DNA of 64,000 nt from Burkholderia lata (GTDB taxonomy: Bacteria > Pseudomonadota > Gammaproteobacteria > Burkholderiales > Burkholderiaceae), in assembly GCF_902499335.1 (NCBI RefSeq), contig NZ_CABVQK010000010.1, positions 264,308 to 328,307 of the forward strand, read 5' to 3'. The notes below the pieces were generated by a model. It did not search any database. It was not told where the DNA came from and saw only the letters and a program-made list of their open reading frames with translations. Position numbers and translations under genes: made by a program. This document shows, one piece after another, positions 53,071-61,675 of the stretch (positions are counted from its first letter, which is position 1; every line of letters starts with the position of its first letter).

Positions 53071-54912
53071 ATGACGACACGGAAGTCCTTGAAAGACGGT
53101 TTCGCGCTATTCGGAACGACACTGAGCGTGCCGCTCGCAGCCGCCGCGGCCGCAGCGCTGCTCGTCACGGGGTGCGGCGGCGACGACGGGCCGAGCCCGG
53201 CCGCTTCGGCCGCAGCCGCCGCCGCGACGTCGGCCGGCGCCAGCAGCAGCACGTCGGCCAACACCAACGCAACGGCCGCAGCGGCCGACCAGCCGTACGT
53301 CGACAACGACGTGTACGGCACCGGGCCGAACGACGCGGTCACGGATTCAACGGAAGGGGCGGCCGTCGTGCACCGTACCGTCACGATCGGCGGCAAGAGC
53401 ATCAAGTACACGGCCACCACGGGCCACCTGACGACGATCGACCCGGTCACGTCGGCGCCGAACGCGAAGATGTTCTACGTCGCGTACACGCAGGACAATC
53501 CGGACCCGTCGAAGCCGCGCCCGGTTACGTTCTTCTACAACGGCGGCCCCGGCTCGTCGTCGGTCTACCTGCTGCTCGGCTCGTACGGGCCGAAGCGCCT
53601 GCAGTCGTCGTTCCCGAACTTCACGCCGCCCGCGCCGTACAAGCTGCTCGACAACCCGGACAGCCTGCTCGACCGCACCGACCTCGTGTTCATCAACCCG
53701 GTCGGCACCGGTTACTCGGCGGCGATCGCCCCGGCGAAGAACAAGGACTTCTGGGGCACCGACCAGGACGCCCGCTCGATCGACCGCTTCATCCAGCGCT
53801 ACCTGACCAAGTACTCGCGCTGGAATTCGCCGAAGTTCCTGTACGGCGAGTCGTACGGCACCGCGCGCAGCGCGGTCGTGTCGTGGGTGCTGCATGAGGA
53901 CGGCATCGACCTGAACGGGATCACGCTGCAGTCGTCGATCCTCGACTACGCGAACGCGCTGTCCGCGCCGGGCACGTTCCCGACGCTCGCGGCCGACGCG
54001 TTCTACTGGAAGAAGACGACGCTGAACCCGACGCCGACCGATCTCGACGCGTACATGGTCCAGGCCCGCAACTATGCGGACAACACGCTCGCGCCGCTCG
54101 CGCAGAAGCCGAACCCGCAGGACGGCGGCTTCGTGAACGTGCGGCTGAACCTGAACCTGCAGACCGCGCAGCAGATGGGCTCGTACATCGGTACGGATCC
54201 GACGTCGCTGATCCAGACGTTCGGTAACCCGGCCGCGCTCGGCAACGTGCCGTCGTCGGACGACAACCCGCCGTACACGTTCTTCCTGACGCTCGTGCCG
54301 GGCACGCAGATCGGCCAGTACGACGGTCGCGCGAACTTCACGGGCAAGGGCATCGCGCCGTACATCCTGCCGAACTCGGGCAGCAACGATCCGTCGATCA
54401 CGAACGTCGGCGGCGCGTACACGGTGCTGTGGAACAGCTACATCAACACCGACCTCAAGTACACGTCGACGTCGTCGTTCGTGGACCTGAACGACCAGGT
54501 CTTCAACAACTGGGACTTCAGCCACACGGACCCGACGGGCGCGAACAAGGGCGGCGGCAATACGCTGTACACGGCCGGCGACCTGGCGTCGACGATGAGC
54601 GTGAACCCGGACCTGAAGGTGCTGTCGGCAAACGGCTATTTCGACGCCGTCACGCCGTTCCACCAGACGGAGCTGACGCTCGCGCAGATGCCGCTCGACC
54701 CGACGCTCAAGGCGCAGAACCTGACGATCAAGAACTACCCGTCGGGCCACATGATCTACCTGAACGACGCGTCGCGGACCGCGCTGAAGGGCGATCTCGC
54801 CAACTTCTACGACGGCATCCTCGCGAACCGCACCGCACTGCAGCGCGTGCTGAAGCTGCAGGCGCGCACGCAGCAGCTCAAGCAGCAGAAGCTGCAGCAG
54901 CAGGGGCAGTAA
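53071..54912 (+). CDS. S10-family serine carboxypeptidase, lipoprotein
   Basis: The 613-residue protein has a signal and lipobox (LLVTGCGG), then a Ser/Ala/Thr-rich linker. The S10 domain has FFYNGGPGSSSVYLLLG (oxyanion and substrate site), LYGESYGTARSAVV (nucleophile S261), NGYFDAVTPFHQT (Asp) and YPSGHMIYLN (His). It should remove C-terminal residues from peptides outside the cytoplasm. The C-terminus is Gln/Leu/Lys-rich (repeated KQQ/LQQ). A terminator follows. Confidence 0.92.
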   Translation: MTTRKSLKDGFALFGTTLSVPLAAAAAAALLVTGCGGDDGPSPAASAAAAAATSAGASSSTSANTNATAAAADQPYVDNDVYGTGPNDAVTDSTEGAAVVHRTVTIGGKSIKYTATTGHLTTIDPVTSAPNAKMFYVAYTQDNPDPSKPRPVTFFYNGGPGSSSVYLLLGSYGPKRLQSSFPNFTPPAPYKLLDNPDSLLDRTDLVFINPVGTGYSAAIAPAKNKDFWGTDQDARSIDRFIQRYLTKYSRWNSPKFLYGESYGTARSAVVSWVLHEDGIDLNGITLQSSILDYANALSAPGTFPTLAADAFYWKKTTLNPTPTDLDAYMVQARNYADNTLAPLAQKPNPQDGGFVNVRLNLNLQTAQQMGSYIGTDPTSLIQTFGNPAALGNVPSSDDNPPYTFFLTLVPGTQIGQYDGRANFTGKGIAPYILPNSGSNDPSITNVGGAYTVLWNSYINTDLKYTSTSSFVDLNDQVFNNWDFSHTDPTGANKGGGNTLYTAGDLASTMSVNPDLKVLSANGYFDAVTPFHQTELTLAQMPLDPTLKAQNLTIKNYPSGHMIYLNDASRTALKGDLANFYDGILANRTALQRVLKLQARTQQLKQQKLQQQGQ

Positions 54913-54948
54913 GCGCCGCGGGCGGCGCGCGCCGCCCCGGATGGACGA

Positions 54949-54984
54949 CAGCCCGATCGGCGCAGGCCGGTCGGGCTGTTTTTC
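54949..54984 (+). terminator. Terminator of the S10 peptidase gene
   Basis: CAGCCCGA pairs with TCGGGCTG (54949-54956 and 54971-54978), followed by TTTTTC. The loop has 14 bases. Confidence 0.75.
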
Positions 54985-55070
54985 ATTGGGGGCGGGCGAT
55001 GGGCCGGCGCGTCATGCACCGGCCGGGAAAGGGCGTCATACCGTCGAGGACAGGGTGTTCGCGCCCCGTG

Positions 55071-55859
55071 CTATGCCAGCACGAGCCGGATGCCGACCGC
55101 GACGAGCGTCGAGGCGAGCAGGTTGCGCAGCAGCCGTTCGGGCGCGCGCGCCGACAGCAGGCTGCCGATCACGATGCCGGGCAGCGAGCCGAGCAGCAGC
55201 GACAGCAGCATCGACCAGTCGACCGAGCCGAGCAGCCAGTGGCCCATGCCCGCGACGAGCGTGAGCGGCACCGCGTGTGCGATGTCGGAGCCGACGATGC
55301 GGGTCGTCGCGAGCATCGGATACAGCAGCAGGAGCACGGTCACGCCGATCGCGCCGGCGCCGACCGACGTCATCGATACGAGCACGCCGAGCACGGCGCC
55401 CGTCAGCACGGTCGACCACAGCGTGCGCGCGGGGCTCGGCGCGAGCGGGTTGCGTGCGGCGAGCGCAGTGAGCTGCGGCCGGAAGATCAGCGCGAGCGAC
55501 GTGAGCAGCAGCGCGACGCCGAGCACGAGCTGGATCATCCGCGCAGTACCCGGCGTATTCATCCCGTGTGTATGCAGCCACCACAGCGTGACGGCCGCGG
55601 CCGGGACGCTGCCCGCCGCGAGCCGGCCCGTGATGCGCCAGTCGATCGAACCCTTCAGGCCGTGGACGAGCGTGCCGGTGGCCTTGGTCGCGGCCGCGTA
55701 CAGCAGGTCGGTACCGACCGCCGTTGCCGGGTGGACGCCGAACAGCAGCACGAGGATCGGCGTCATCAACGAACCACCGCCAACGCCCGTCAGGCCGACG
55801 AGGATGCCGACGAACAGGCCGGACAACGAGTACAGCAGATCGATATGGGGAAGCGACAT
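55071..55859 (-). CDS. TSUP/TauE-SafE family sulfite/anion exporter
   Basis: The 262-residue protein has about eight membrane segments and two TSUP repeats marked by GLFVGILVGLTGVGGGSLMTP and VLGVLVSMTSVGAGAIGVTVL. The family moves sulfite, sulfonates or related organic anions. The ATG at 55859 begins the conserved N-terminus; the open frame extends far upstream without similarity. It faces the S10 gene and stands alone. Confidence 0.9.
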   Translation of the reverse strand: MSLPHIDLLYSLSGLFVGILVGLTGVGGGSLMTPILVLLFGVHPATAVGTDLLYAAATKATGTLVHGLKGSIDWRITGRLAAGSVPAAAVTLWWLHTHGMNTPGTARMIQLVLGVALLLTSLALIFRPQLTALAARNPLAPSPARTLWSTVLTGAVLGVLVSMTSVGAGAIGVTVLLLLYPMLATTRIVGSDIAHAVPLTLVAGMGHWLLGSVDWSMLLSLLLGSLPGIVIGSLLSARAPERLLRNLLASTLVAVGIRLVLA

Positions 55860-56116
55860 CGGAAGCAGGCGGTTATGCGGCGACGGATATGCGGCGTTCG
55901 GCGGCGGCGCGTGGATCAAAGTCCGCCATTGTCGCAAAAGTAGGGCGTCGGTGTACGACTGCGTTAAAAATCCGTCGGGAAGGCCCGTGCGGCGGTGGGC
56001 AACCGGATGGAAGTAAAACAGGCGTTTGAGCGGAGCGGGGCGCGCTGGCCGGCCCCGTCGCGGCGAGTTGCCCGAAAGCCGGGTGACGGGGGGCATGCGC
56101 CGGGCCCGGCACGCAT

Positions 56117-56142
56117 AAAAAAGGGCGCGACTGTGCGCGCCC
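56117..56142 (-). terminator. Terminator of the DHA2 pump gene
   Basis: On the minus strand GGGCGCG and CGCGCCC (6-base loop) are followed by TTTTTT, about 38 bases beyond the stop. Confidence 0.85.
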
Positions 56143-56179
56143 TGGTTCGATGGTGGCGCCGGACGCCGCCGGCCCCCGG

Positions 56180-57619
56180 TCAGTGCATCGCGGGGCCGAC
56201 GCCTTCGACCGCGCCCTGACGCCGGATGCGCAGCGCGAGGCCGATCAGCGCGGCGGCGGCGGCGAACGCCGCGCCGAACGCGAAGGCCGCATGGTAGCCG
56301 CCGTTCAGTGCGTCGAGCGGCGCGGCATTCGCTGCCGCGAGCGCGTCGGTGCGGGCGGCGGCGAGGCTTGCGAGCACGGCGAGACCGAGCGCGCCGCCCA
56401 TCATGAACGCGGTGTTGACGATCCCCGACGCGAGCCCGGAATCGGCCGGATCGACGTCGTTCATCGCGGCGAGCAGCATCGGGTTGAACGCGACGCCCGC
56501 GCCGATGCCGAGCAGCGTCATCCCGGGCAGCACGTGCCAGACGAAGCCGCCGTCGACCGGCGCGCGCGAGAACAGCGCAAGGCCGCACGCCGCGATCAGC
56601 AGGCCGGCCGCGATCGGGCCGCGGATGCCGAAGCGCATCACGATGCGCGCGGACAGCCCGAGCGAGAACGCGGCCATGATCAGGTTCGCCGGCAGGAACG
56701 CGAGACCGACCTGCAGCGGCCCGTAGCCGAGCACGCGCTGCATGTACAGCGCGGACAGGAAGAACCACGCGAACATCGCGGCCGCCCACAGCACGCCGAT
56801 CACGTTCGCGAGCGCGACGTTGCGCGCGGCGAACAGCGTGAGCGGCATCAGCGGATGCGCGGCGCGTGCCTCGATTGCGATGAACAGTGCGAGCAGCGCG
56901 ACGGCCGCGCCGATCAGCGCGACGGTCTGCGTCGACAGCCAGCCGGCTTCGTTGCCGCCGACGATCCCGTAGACGGCCAGCATCAGCGACGCGGTCACGG
57001 TGATCGCACCCGCGACGTCGAGCCGCGCGTTGCCGGCCGGCGCGCGCAGGCGCGGCAGCAGCGCGACGCACATCGCATAGACCGCGATGCCGATCGGCAG
57101 GTTGACGAGGAAGATCCAGTGCCACGACAGCGAGCTCGTCAGCAACCCGCCGAGCAGCACGCCGATGCTGCCGCCGCCCGCGCAGACGAAGCCGTACACG
57201 CCCATCGCGCGGGCGCGCTCGCCGGGCTCGGTGAAGAGATTCATGATCAGCGACAGCGACACGGCCGATACGACCGCGCCGCCGAGCCCCTGCACCGCGC
57301 GCGCGGCGATCAGCATCGCCTGCGATTGCGCGAGGCCGCACGCGAGCGACGCGAGCGTGAAGACGACGAGGCCGGCGAGGAACATACGCCGCTGGCCGTA
57401 CAGGTCGCCGAGCCGGCCGCCGAGCAGCAGGCAGCCGCCGAACGTCAGCAGGTAAGCGTTGACGACCCATACGAGAGCCGTCTCGGTGAAATGGAGGTCG
57501 GTGCTGATCGACGGCAGCGCAACGTTCACGATCGTGCTGTCGAGCACGATCATCAGCACGCCGAGGCAGAGAACGATCAGCGCGTACCAGCGCTTCTCGC
57601 CGTGGATCCCGTGGGTCAT
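56180..57619 (-). CDS. MFS multidrug efflux pump, DHA2 (EmrB/QacA) type
   Basis: This 479-residue protein of about 14 membrane segments starts LCLGVLMIVLDSTIVNVALPSI, the diagnostic DHA2 first helix with D and T. It contains LGGRLGDLYGQRRMFLAG (motif A) and GGGSIGVLLGGLL (motif C, antiporter). It expels drugs or toxic compounds with protons. No membrane-fusion partner gene is adjacent, so it probably works alone in the inner membrane. Confidence 0.92.
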   Translation of the reverse strand: MTHGIHGEKRWYALIVLCLGVLMIVLDSTIVNVALPSISTDLHFTETALVWVVNAYLLTFGGCLLLGGRLGDLYGQRRMFLAGLVVFTLASLACGLAQSQAMLIAARAVQGLGGAVVSAVSLSLIMNLFTEPGERARAMGVYGFVCAGGGSIGVLLGGLLTSSLSWHWIFLVNLPIGIAVYAMCVALLPRLRAPAGNARLDVAGAITVTASLMLAVYGIVGGNEAGWLSTQTVALIGAAVALLALFIAIEARAAHPLMPLTLFAARNVALANVIGVLWAAAMFAWFFLSALYMQRVLGYGPLQVGLAFLPANLIMAAFSLGLSARIVMRFGIRGPIAAGLLIAACGLALFSRAPVDGGFVWHVLPGMTLLGIGAGVAFNPMLLAAMNDVDPADSGLASGIVNTAFMMGGALGLAVLASLAAARTDALAAANAAPLDALNGGYHAAFAFGAAFAAAAALIGLALRIRRQGAVEGVGPAMH

Positions 57620-57755
57620 GGGCTTGCAGCCTTCTGATAGTTATTTGAAAGGATGCATTGTAGACCCCGTCCGCACGGGCTTCCTGCCGGTTTGTGGCAG
57701 CAGTGAAGCGTAGTCGCGCGTCCGGGCCGGACGCGCGCGATGGATACGACGGGTG

Positions 57756-58487
57756 TTACGAGCGCGCCGGCAGTTCGCAGCCGTCGGGGCCGCAGGCGGC
57801 CGCGTCGCCGCCGTCGAGTTCGACGATGCCGTCGCGCCAGGCCTGGTCGAGCGCCTGCGCGAACGCGTCGGCCGGCTGCGCGCCCGACACCGCATAGCGG
57901 CCGCCGAATACGAACAGCGGCACGCCACGGCCGCCGATCTGCGCGGCGCGGGCGGCGTCGGCTTCGACTTCGTCGCGGTACAGGCCGCTGCGCAGCACGG
58001 CTTCGACGGCCGAGCGCTCGAGCCCGGCTTCGACCGCGAATTCGGTCAGCTCGGCGTGATCGAACAACGAGCCGTGCTCGCAGAAATACGCGCGGTACAG
58101 CCGTTCGGTTAGCGTGTGCGCGCGGCCCGTCGCTTCCGCGAGCTTCACGAGCCGGTGGCCGTCGAGCGTGTCGCCAACGAGCGTGCCCGGCAGGTCGTAG
58201 CGCAGCCCGACGCTCGCGGCCGCGTCGGTGACCTGGCGCAGCATCTGGTCGACCTGCGCGGGCGACATCCGGTACTTGCCGGCGAGCATCGCCTCGACCG
58301 GCTCGACGGGCTGGCCGGGCATCAGCCGGTACGCGCGCAGCGCGACGTCCACGCGGTCGGCATGCGCGAACGCGGCGAGCGCCTCGTCGAAGCGGCGCTT
58401 GCCGATCCAGCACCACGGGCAGATCAGGTCGGACCAGATTTCGACGGTCAGGGTCGGGCGGGCAGTCGGGGCGGGAGCGGTCGTCAT
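57756..58487 (-). CDS. DsbA-family oxidoreductase, FrnE-like
   Basis: The 243-residue cytoplasmic protein has the active site CPWC (C23 and C26, in SDLICPWCWIGKRRF). It also has the FrnE-type middle region RLMPGQPVEPVEAML and the cis-Pro loop GGRGVPLFVFGGRYAVSGAQ. The family includes polyketide-related FrnE and stress-linked disulfide isomerases. It has no signal peptide. A further pair of cysteines lies at the C-terminus (AACGPDGCELPA), an unusual addition that could form a second redox or metal site. Confidence 0.88.
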   Translation of the reverse strand: MTTAPAPTARPTLTVEIWSDLICPWCWIGKRRFDEALAAFAHADRVDVALRAYRLMPGQPVEPVEAMLAGKYRMSPAQVDQMLRQVTDAAASVGLRYDLPGTLVGDTLDGHRLVKLAEATGRAHTLTERLYRAYFCEHGSLFDHAELTEFAVEAGLERSAVEAVLRSGLYRDEVEADAARAAQIGGRGVPLFVFGGRYAVSGAQPADAFAQALDQAWRDGIVELDGGDAAACGPDGCELPARS

Positions 58488-58694
58488 GGGCGGTTCCGGG
58501 CAGCAAAAAAAATGTAACCGGGACTATATCATTTTGTGCTTCGGCGCTTTGTCCTGGCCGGGCGGCCATGCGGCCATGTGAAACGGGCGCCCGGCGTATC
58601 ACGAAGCATAGACACGGAAGTGGCGTCCCGATAGCGATTGCCGATGCCGGCCGCCGCCGGCCGTTCCGGCGCAGCGGCCCGCGGGGTGGTTCGC

Positions 58695-59354
58695 TTACGC
58701 GTCGCCCTGCGTTTCCTTCAGATGCTTGAGGTGCTTGTAAACCGTTGCGCGGCCCATTCCGAGCACGTTCGCGACGTAGTTCGCCGCGCTCTTGCCGCGA
58801 AACGCGCCCTCCGCGTAAAGCGCTTCGACGAGTTCGCGCCGGTGCTCGCGCGTGAGCCCGTTCAGTCCGACCTGCCGCTCGCGCAGCCAGCCGTGCAGGA
58901 ACGTGTTGATGCGCTCCTGCCAGTCGTCGCGGAACAGCTCGTCCGGCTGCGCGACGACGCCCGCGCCCTTGATGAACAGGTCGAGCGTCGCGCGCACTTC
59001 GTCGAACACCGCGATGTTGAAGTTGATGCACATCATCCCGGCCGGGCGGCCTTCGTCGTCGAACAGCACGTTGCTCACGCAGCGCATCCGCCGGCCGTCC
59101 CAGTTCAGCTTCTCGTACGGGCCGATCACGCGCTCGCGCGCGGAATGATCGATTTCGTCGAGCGCGGAATCGTCGCCGACCTCGCGCTTCGACAGGTTGT
59201 TCGCGAGATACAGCACCGTCTGGTCGTGCAGGTCGTGGATCACGACTTCCGCGTACGGGAAGAACAGCGCGGCGATACCGTCGGCGATCGGCGCATAGCG
59301 GGTGAGCAGCAGGTCTTTGACGGGGGATTTCTTCTTGCGCATCGGGTTCGCCAT
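58695..59354 (-). CDS. YheO/DauR-like transcriptional regulator
   Basis: The 219-residue protein has an N-terminal YheO-type PAS-like domain (YAPIADGIAALFFPYAEVVIHDL, then YLANNLSKREVGD) and a C-terminal helix-turn-helix (RGKSAANYVANVLGMGRATVYKHLKHLKE). DauR of Pseudomonas, which represses D-arginine catabolic genes, belongs to this family. It lies 131 bases after the ornithine-cyclodeaminase-like gene on the same strand. The ATG at 59354 is used; 59342 is possible. Confidence 0.88.
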   Translation of the reverse strand: MANPMRKKKSPVKDLLLTRYAPIADGIAALFFPYAEVVIHDLHDQTVLYLANNLSKREVGDDSALDEIDHSARERVIGPYEKLNWDGRRMRCVSNVLFDDEGRPAGMMCINFNIAVFDEVRATLDLFIKGAGVVAQPDELFRDDWQERINTFLHGWLRERQVGLNGLTREHRRELVEALYAEGAFRGKSAANYVANVLGMGRATVYKHLKHLKETQGDA

Positions 59355-59485
59355 CTCGGGTGGGCGGGGGCCGGGCAGCGCATCGGGCCGGCGTGCCGGC
59401 GCACCGTTGGCCGGCATGCCCGTGCGCCCGCGCGCGGCCGCCGCGGCGGTTGCGCCATTGTATCGGCCCCGCGTGCGCGTGCCGC

Positions 59486-60448
59486 TCATGCGTGCGTCAG
59501 GTGCGTGTACAGCGCGTGCGCGATCGCGATGTCCTCGAGCCCGAGGCCGATCGATCGGAAGAATGCGTGACGGGCGTACGACGGTGCCGGGCAGGTGCCG
59601 GCGACGAGCGCGGGCAGGTCGCCGGCGATCCGCGAGGCATCCCAACCGTGCTCGGCCGCCGCGATCTGCATCTCGCCGGCGCTCGCGGGCGTCGTTTGCC
59701 GGTAGTCGCAGTACACGTCCATGTCCGGCAGCCACGCGGGCGGGATCTCGTGCGCGCGCGCGACGTTCGTGCTGATCGACGTGACGAGCGCGGGGCGCGT
59801 GAGCATCCCGTCGCCGAGCACGGGCGTGCCCGACGACGTGCACAGCATCACGACGTCCGCGTCGCGCACGCAGGCTTCGACGCTCGCCGCGGCGCGGGCG
59901 CGCGGATCGAGCTGCGCGAGCGTCGCCTGTTGCGCGGCGTCGCCGGCGAGTGCGGGCGAGTACACGCGGATCGTTTCCCAGTCGCGCAATCCCGCCGTGT
60001 GCCGCAGGTGCGCGAGGCCGACCGCGCCCGCGCCGACGATCGCGAGATGGCGCGCGTCACGCGGCGCGAGGCAGTCGACCGCGAGTGCGGTCGTGCCTGC
60101 CGTGCGCTCGACGGTCAGCAGGCCCGCGTCGCACCACATCAGCGGCTGGCCCGTGCGCATCGACATCAGCGCGGTCCAGGCGGTGACGATGGGCTTGCCG
60201 CCCGTCACGACATACGGCGACAGCTTCGCGCCGAACACCTGCGCGTCGGCGAGCGCGCCGAGATATGTGATGAAGTCGCCGGCCTGGTCGGGAAACAGCG
60301 TGAGCGTTTGCGGCGGCTGCACCGCGCGCGTCGCGGCGAGCGACGCGAACATGCTGCGCAGCGTGCCGAGCACGTCGAGCGACGGCAGGGCCGCGCGCAC
60401 CGCGGCTTCGTCGACGGTCAGCGGCAGGGTCGGGGCGGTTTGCGTCAT
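59486..60448 (-). CDS. Ornithine cyclodeaminase/mu-crystallin family dehydrogenase (DauB-like)
   Basis: The 320-residue protein has LTLFPDQAGDFITYLGALAD, AKLSPYVVTGGKPIVTAWTALM and the NAD(P) site HLAIVGAGAVGLAHLRHTAG, all typical of the OCD family. Members include ornithine cyclodeaminase, ketimine reductases and DauB, the NADPH-dependent enzyme that turns 2-ketoarginine into L-arginine. The FAD dehydrogenase across the divergent region and the YheO/DauR-type gene make a DauB-like role most likely. A GGAG site precedes the ATG at 60448. Confidence 0.85.
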   Translation of the reverse strand: MTQTAPTLPLTVDEAAVRAALPSLDVLGTLRSMFASLAATRAVQPPQTLTLFPDQAGDFITYLGALADAQVFGAKLSPYVVTGGKPIVTAWTALMSMRTGQPLMWCDAGLLTVERTAGTTALAVDCLAPRDARHLAIVGAGAVGLAHLRHTAGLRDWETIRVYSPALAGDAAQQATLAQLDPRARAAASVEACVRDADVVMLCTSSGTPVLGDGMLTRPALVTSISTNVARAHEIPPAWLPDMDVYCDYRQTTPASAGEMQIAAAEHGWDASRIAGDLPALVAGTCPAPSYARHAFFRSIGLGLEDIAIAHALYTHLTHA

Positions 60449-60523
60449 GGGGACATCTCCGGTCGGGGCCGGACGGGACAGTCTCGATCGACGGTGTCCG
60501 GCAGTGTTCGTGATGGACGAAAA

Positions 60524-60536
60524 GTCTAATATAGAC
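60524..60536. promoter_or_regulatory. Palindrome GTCTA-ATA-TAGAC, operator candidate (left site)
   Basis: This perfect 5-bp inverted repeat lies 76 bases upstream of the DauB-like start codon. It shares its arms exactly with the site at 60678-60692. An extra TAGAC half site occurs at 60565-60569. Confidence 0.55.
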
Positions 60537-60677
60537 AAACGAAATCGGGAGAATTTTTCTTTTTTAGACTTCGTGTCGCTGCGCGGTTTTGAAAAAACAC
60601 CGTGAAATCAAGGGTATTCCGGGCATTCGGCGAATGTTCGACGTCGTCTATCGGGGCACGATTCTCGTATCCCCTAT

Positions 60678-60692
60678 AGTCTATAGTAGACT
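60678..60692. promoter_or_regulatory. Palindrome AGTCTA-TAG-TAGACT, operator candidate (right site)
   Basis: A perfect 6-bp inverted repeat lies about 136 bases upstream of the binding-protein gene, with a further AGTCTATA half site at 60696-60703. Together with the left site it brackets the divergent promoters (60449-60827). The binding protein may be the YheO/DauR-like regulator. Confidence 0.55.
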
Positions 60693-60827
60693 TTGAGTCT
60701 ATATTTCGCGTGCAGGACACGACGCGTCGCCGCGTGGCGGCCGCCTGCTTCGAATACCGATCCGGCGCCCGGCCGGGGCCGTCGTGTACCGATCCTCATC
60801 GCCTCAATCCAGAACGGAAGGACCGTC

Positions 60828-61607
60828 ATGAACTGGAAGCTCTCCCTCTGCGCCGCCGCGGCGCTTGCCTGCGCGGCCGTCACGGCCCATGCGGAACAGA
60901 CCACGTTGCGCTTCGGGATCGAAGCCGCCTATCCGCCGTTCGAAAGCAAGACGCCGGCCGGCCAGCTGCAGGGTTTCGACGTCGACATCGGCAACGCGGT
61001 GTGCGCGAAGCTGAACATGAAGTGCGTGTGGGTCGAGAATTCGTTCGACGGCCTGATTCCGGCGCTGCAGGCGCGCAAGTTCGACGCGATCAACTCCGCG
61101 ATGAACATCACGTCGAAGCGCCGGCAGAGCATCGACTTCACGCCGGCGATCTACGTGGTGCCGATCGTGATGATCGCCAAGCACGGCTCGCCGCTGCGGC
61201 CCGACGTCGCGAGCCTGCGCGGCAAGCACGTCGGCGTGCTGCAGGGCTCGTCGCAGGAGGATTTCCTGAAGGCGCACTGGGCCAATGCGGGTGTGGCCGT
61301 CGTGTCGTACCAGGATCAGGACCAGATCTACGCCGATCTCGTCGCGGGGCGTCTCGACGCGGCCGTGCAGGAAGCGCAGACCGCGCAGGACGGTTTCCTC
61401 GACAAGCCGGCCGGCCGCGACTACCAGATCGTCGGCGAGCCGCTGAAGGATCCGGCGACGCTCGGCGAGGGAACGGGCTTCGGGATGCGCAAGAACGACA
61501 AGGCGCTGCAGGCGAAGATCGTCGGCGCGCTCGACGCGCTGAAGAAGGACGGCACGCTCAGCGCGCTGTCGCAGAAGTATTTCAAGCGCGACATCGTCGC
61601 GAAGTAA
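60828..61607 (+). CDS. ABC transporter substrate-binding protein for basic amino acids (ArgT/LAO-like)
   Basis: The 259-residue periplasmic protein has a signal peptide ending AHAE. It has the family-3 signature LRFGIEAAYPPFESKTPAG, GFDVDIGNAVCAKLNMKCVWV and INSAMNITSKRRQSIDFT, as in lysine/arginine/ornithine binding proteins. A GGAAGGA ribosome site precedes the ATG at 60828. No permease or ATPase gene is present in the window, so it must share a membrane complex encoded elsewhere. It is followed by the D-amino-acid dehydrogenase gene. Confidence 0.92.
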   Translation: MNWKLSLCAAAALACAAVTAHAEQTTLRFGIEAAYPPFESKTPAGQLQGFDVDIGNAVCAKLNMKCVWVENSFDGLIPALQARKFDAINSAMNITSKRRQSIDFTPAIYVVPIVMIAKHGSPLRPDVASLRGKHVGVLQGSSQEDFLKAHWANAGVAVVSYQDQDQIYADLVAGRLDAAVQEAQTAQDGFLDKPAGRDYQIVGEPLKDPATLGEGTGFGMRKNDKALQAKIVGALDALKKDGTLSALSQKYFKRDIVAK

Positions 61608-61675
61608 CCACTGCCTGCGCGCCGGCCGCCGCGCCGGCGCGTGTCGCATCGAATCTCGACGCAGTACGGGGAACC

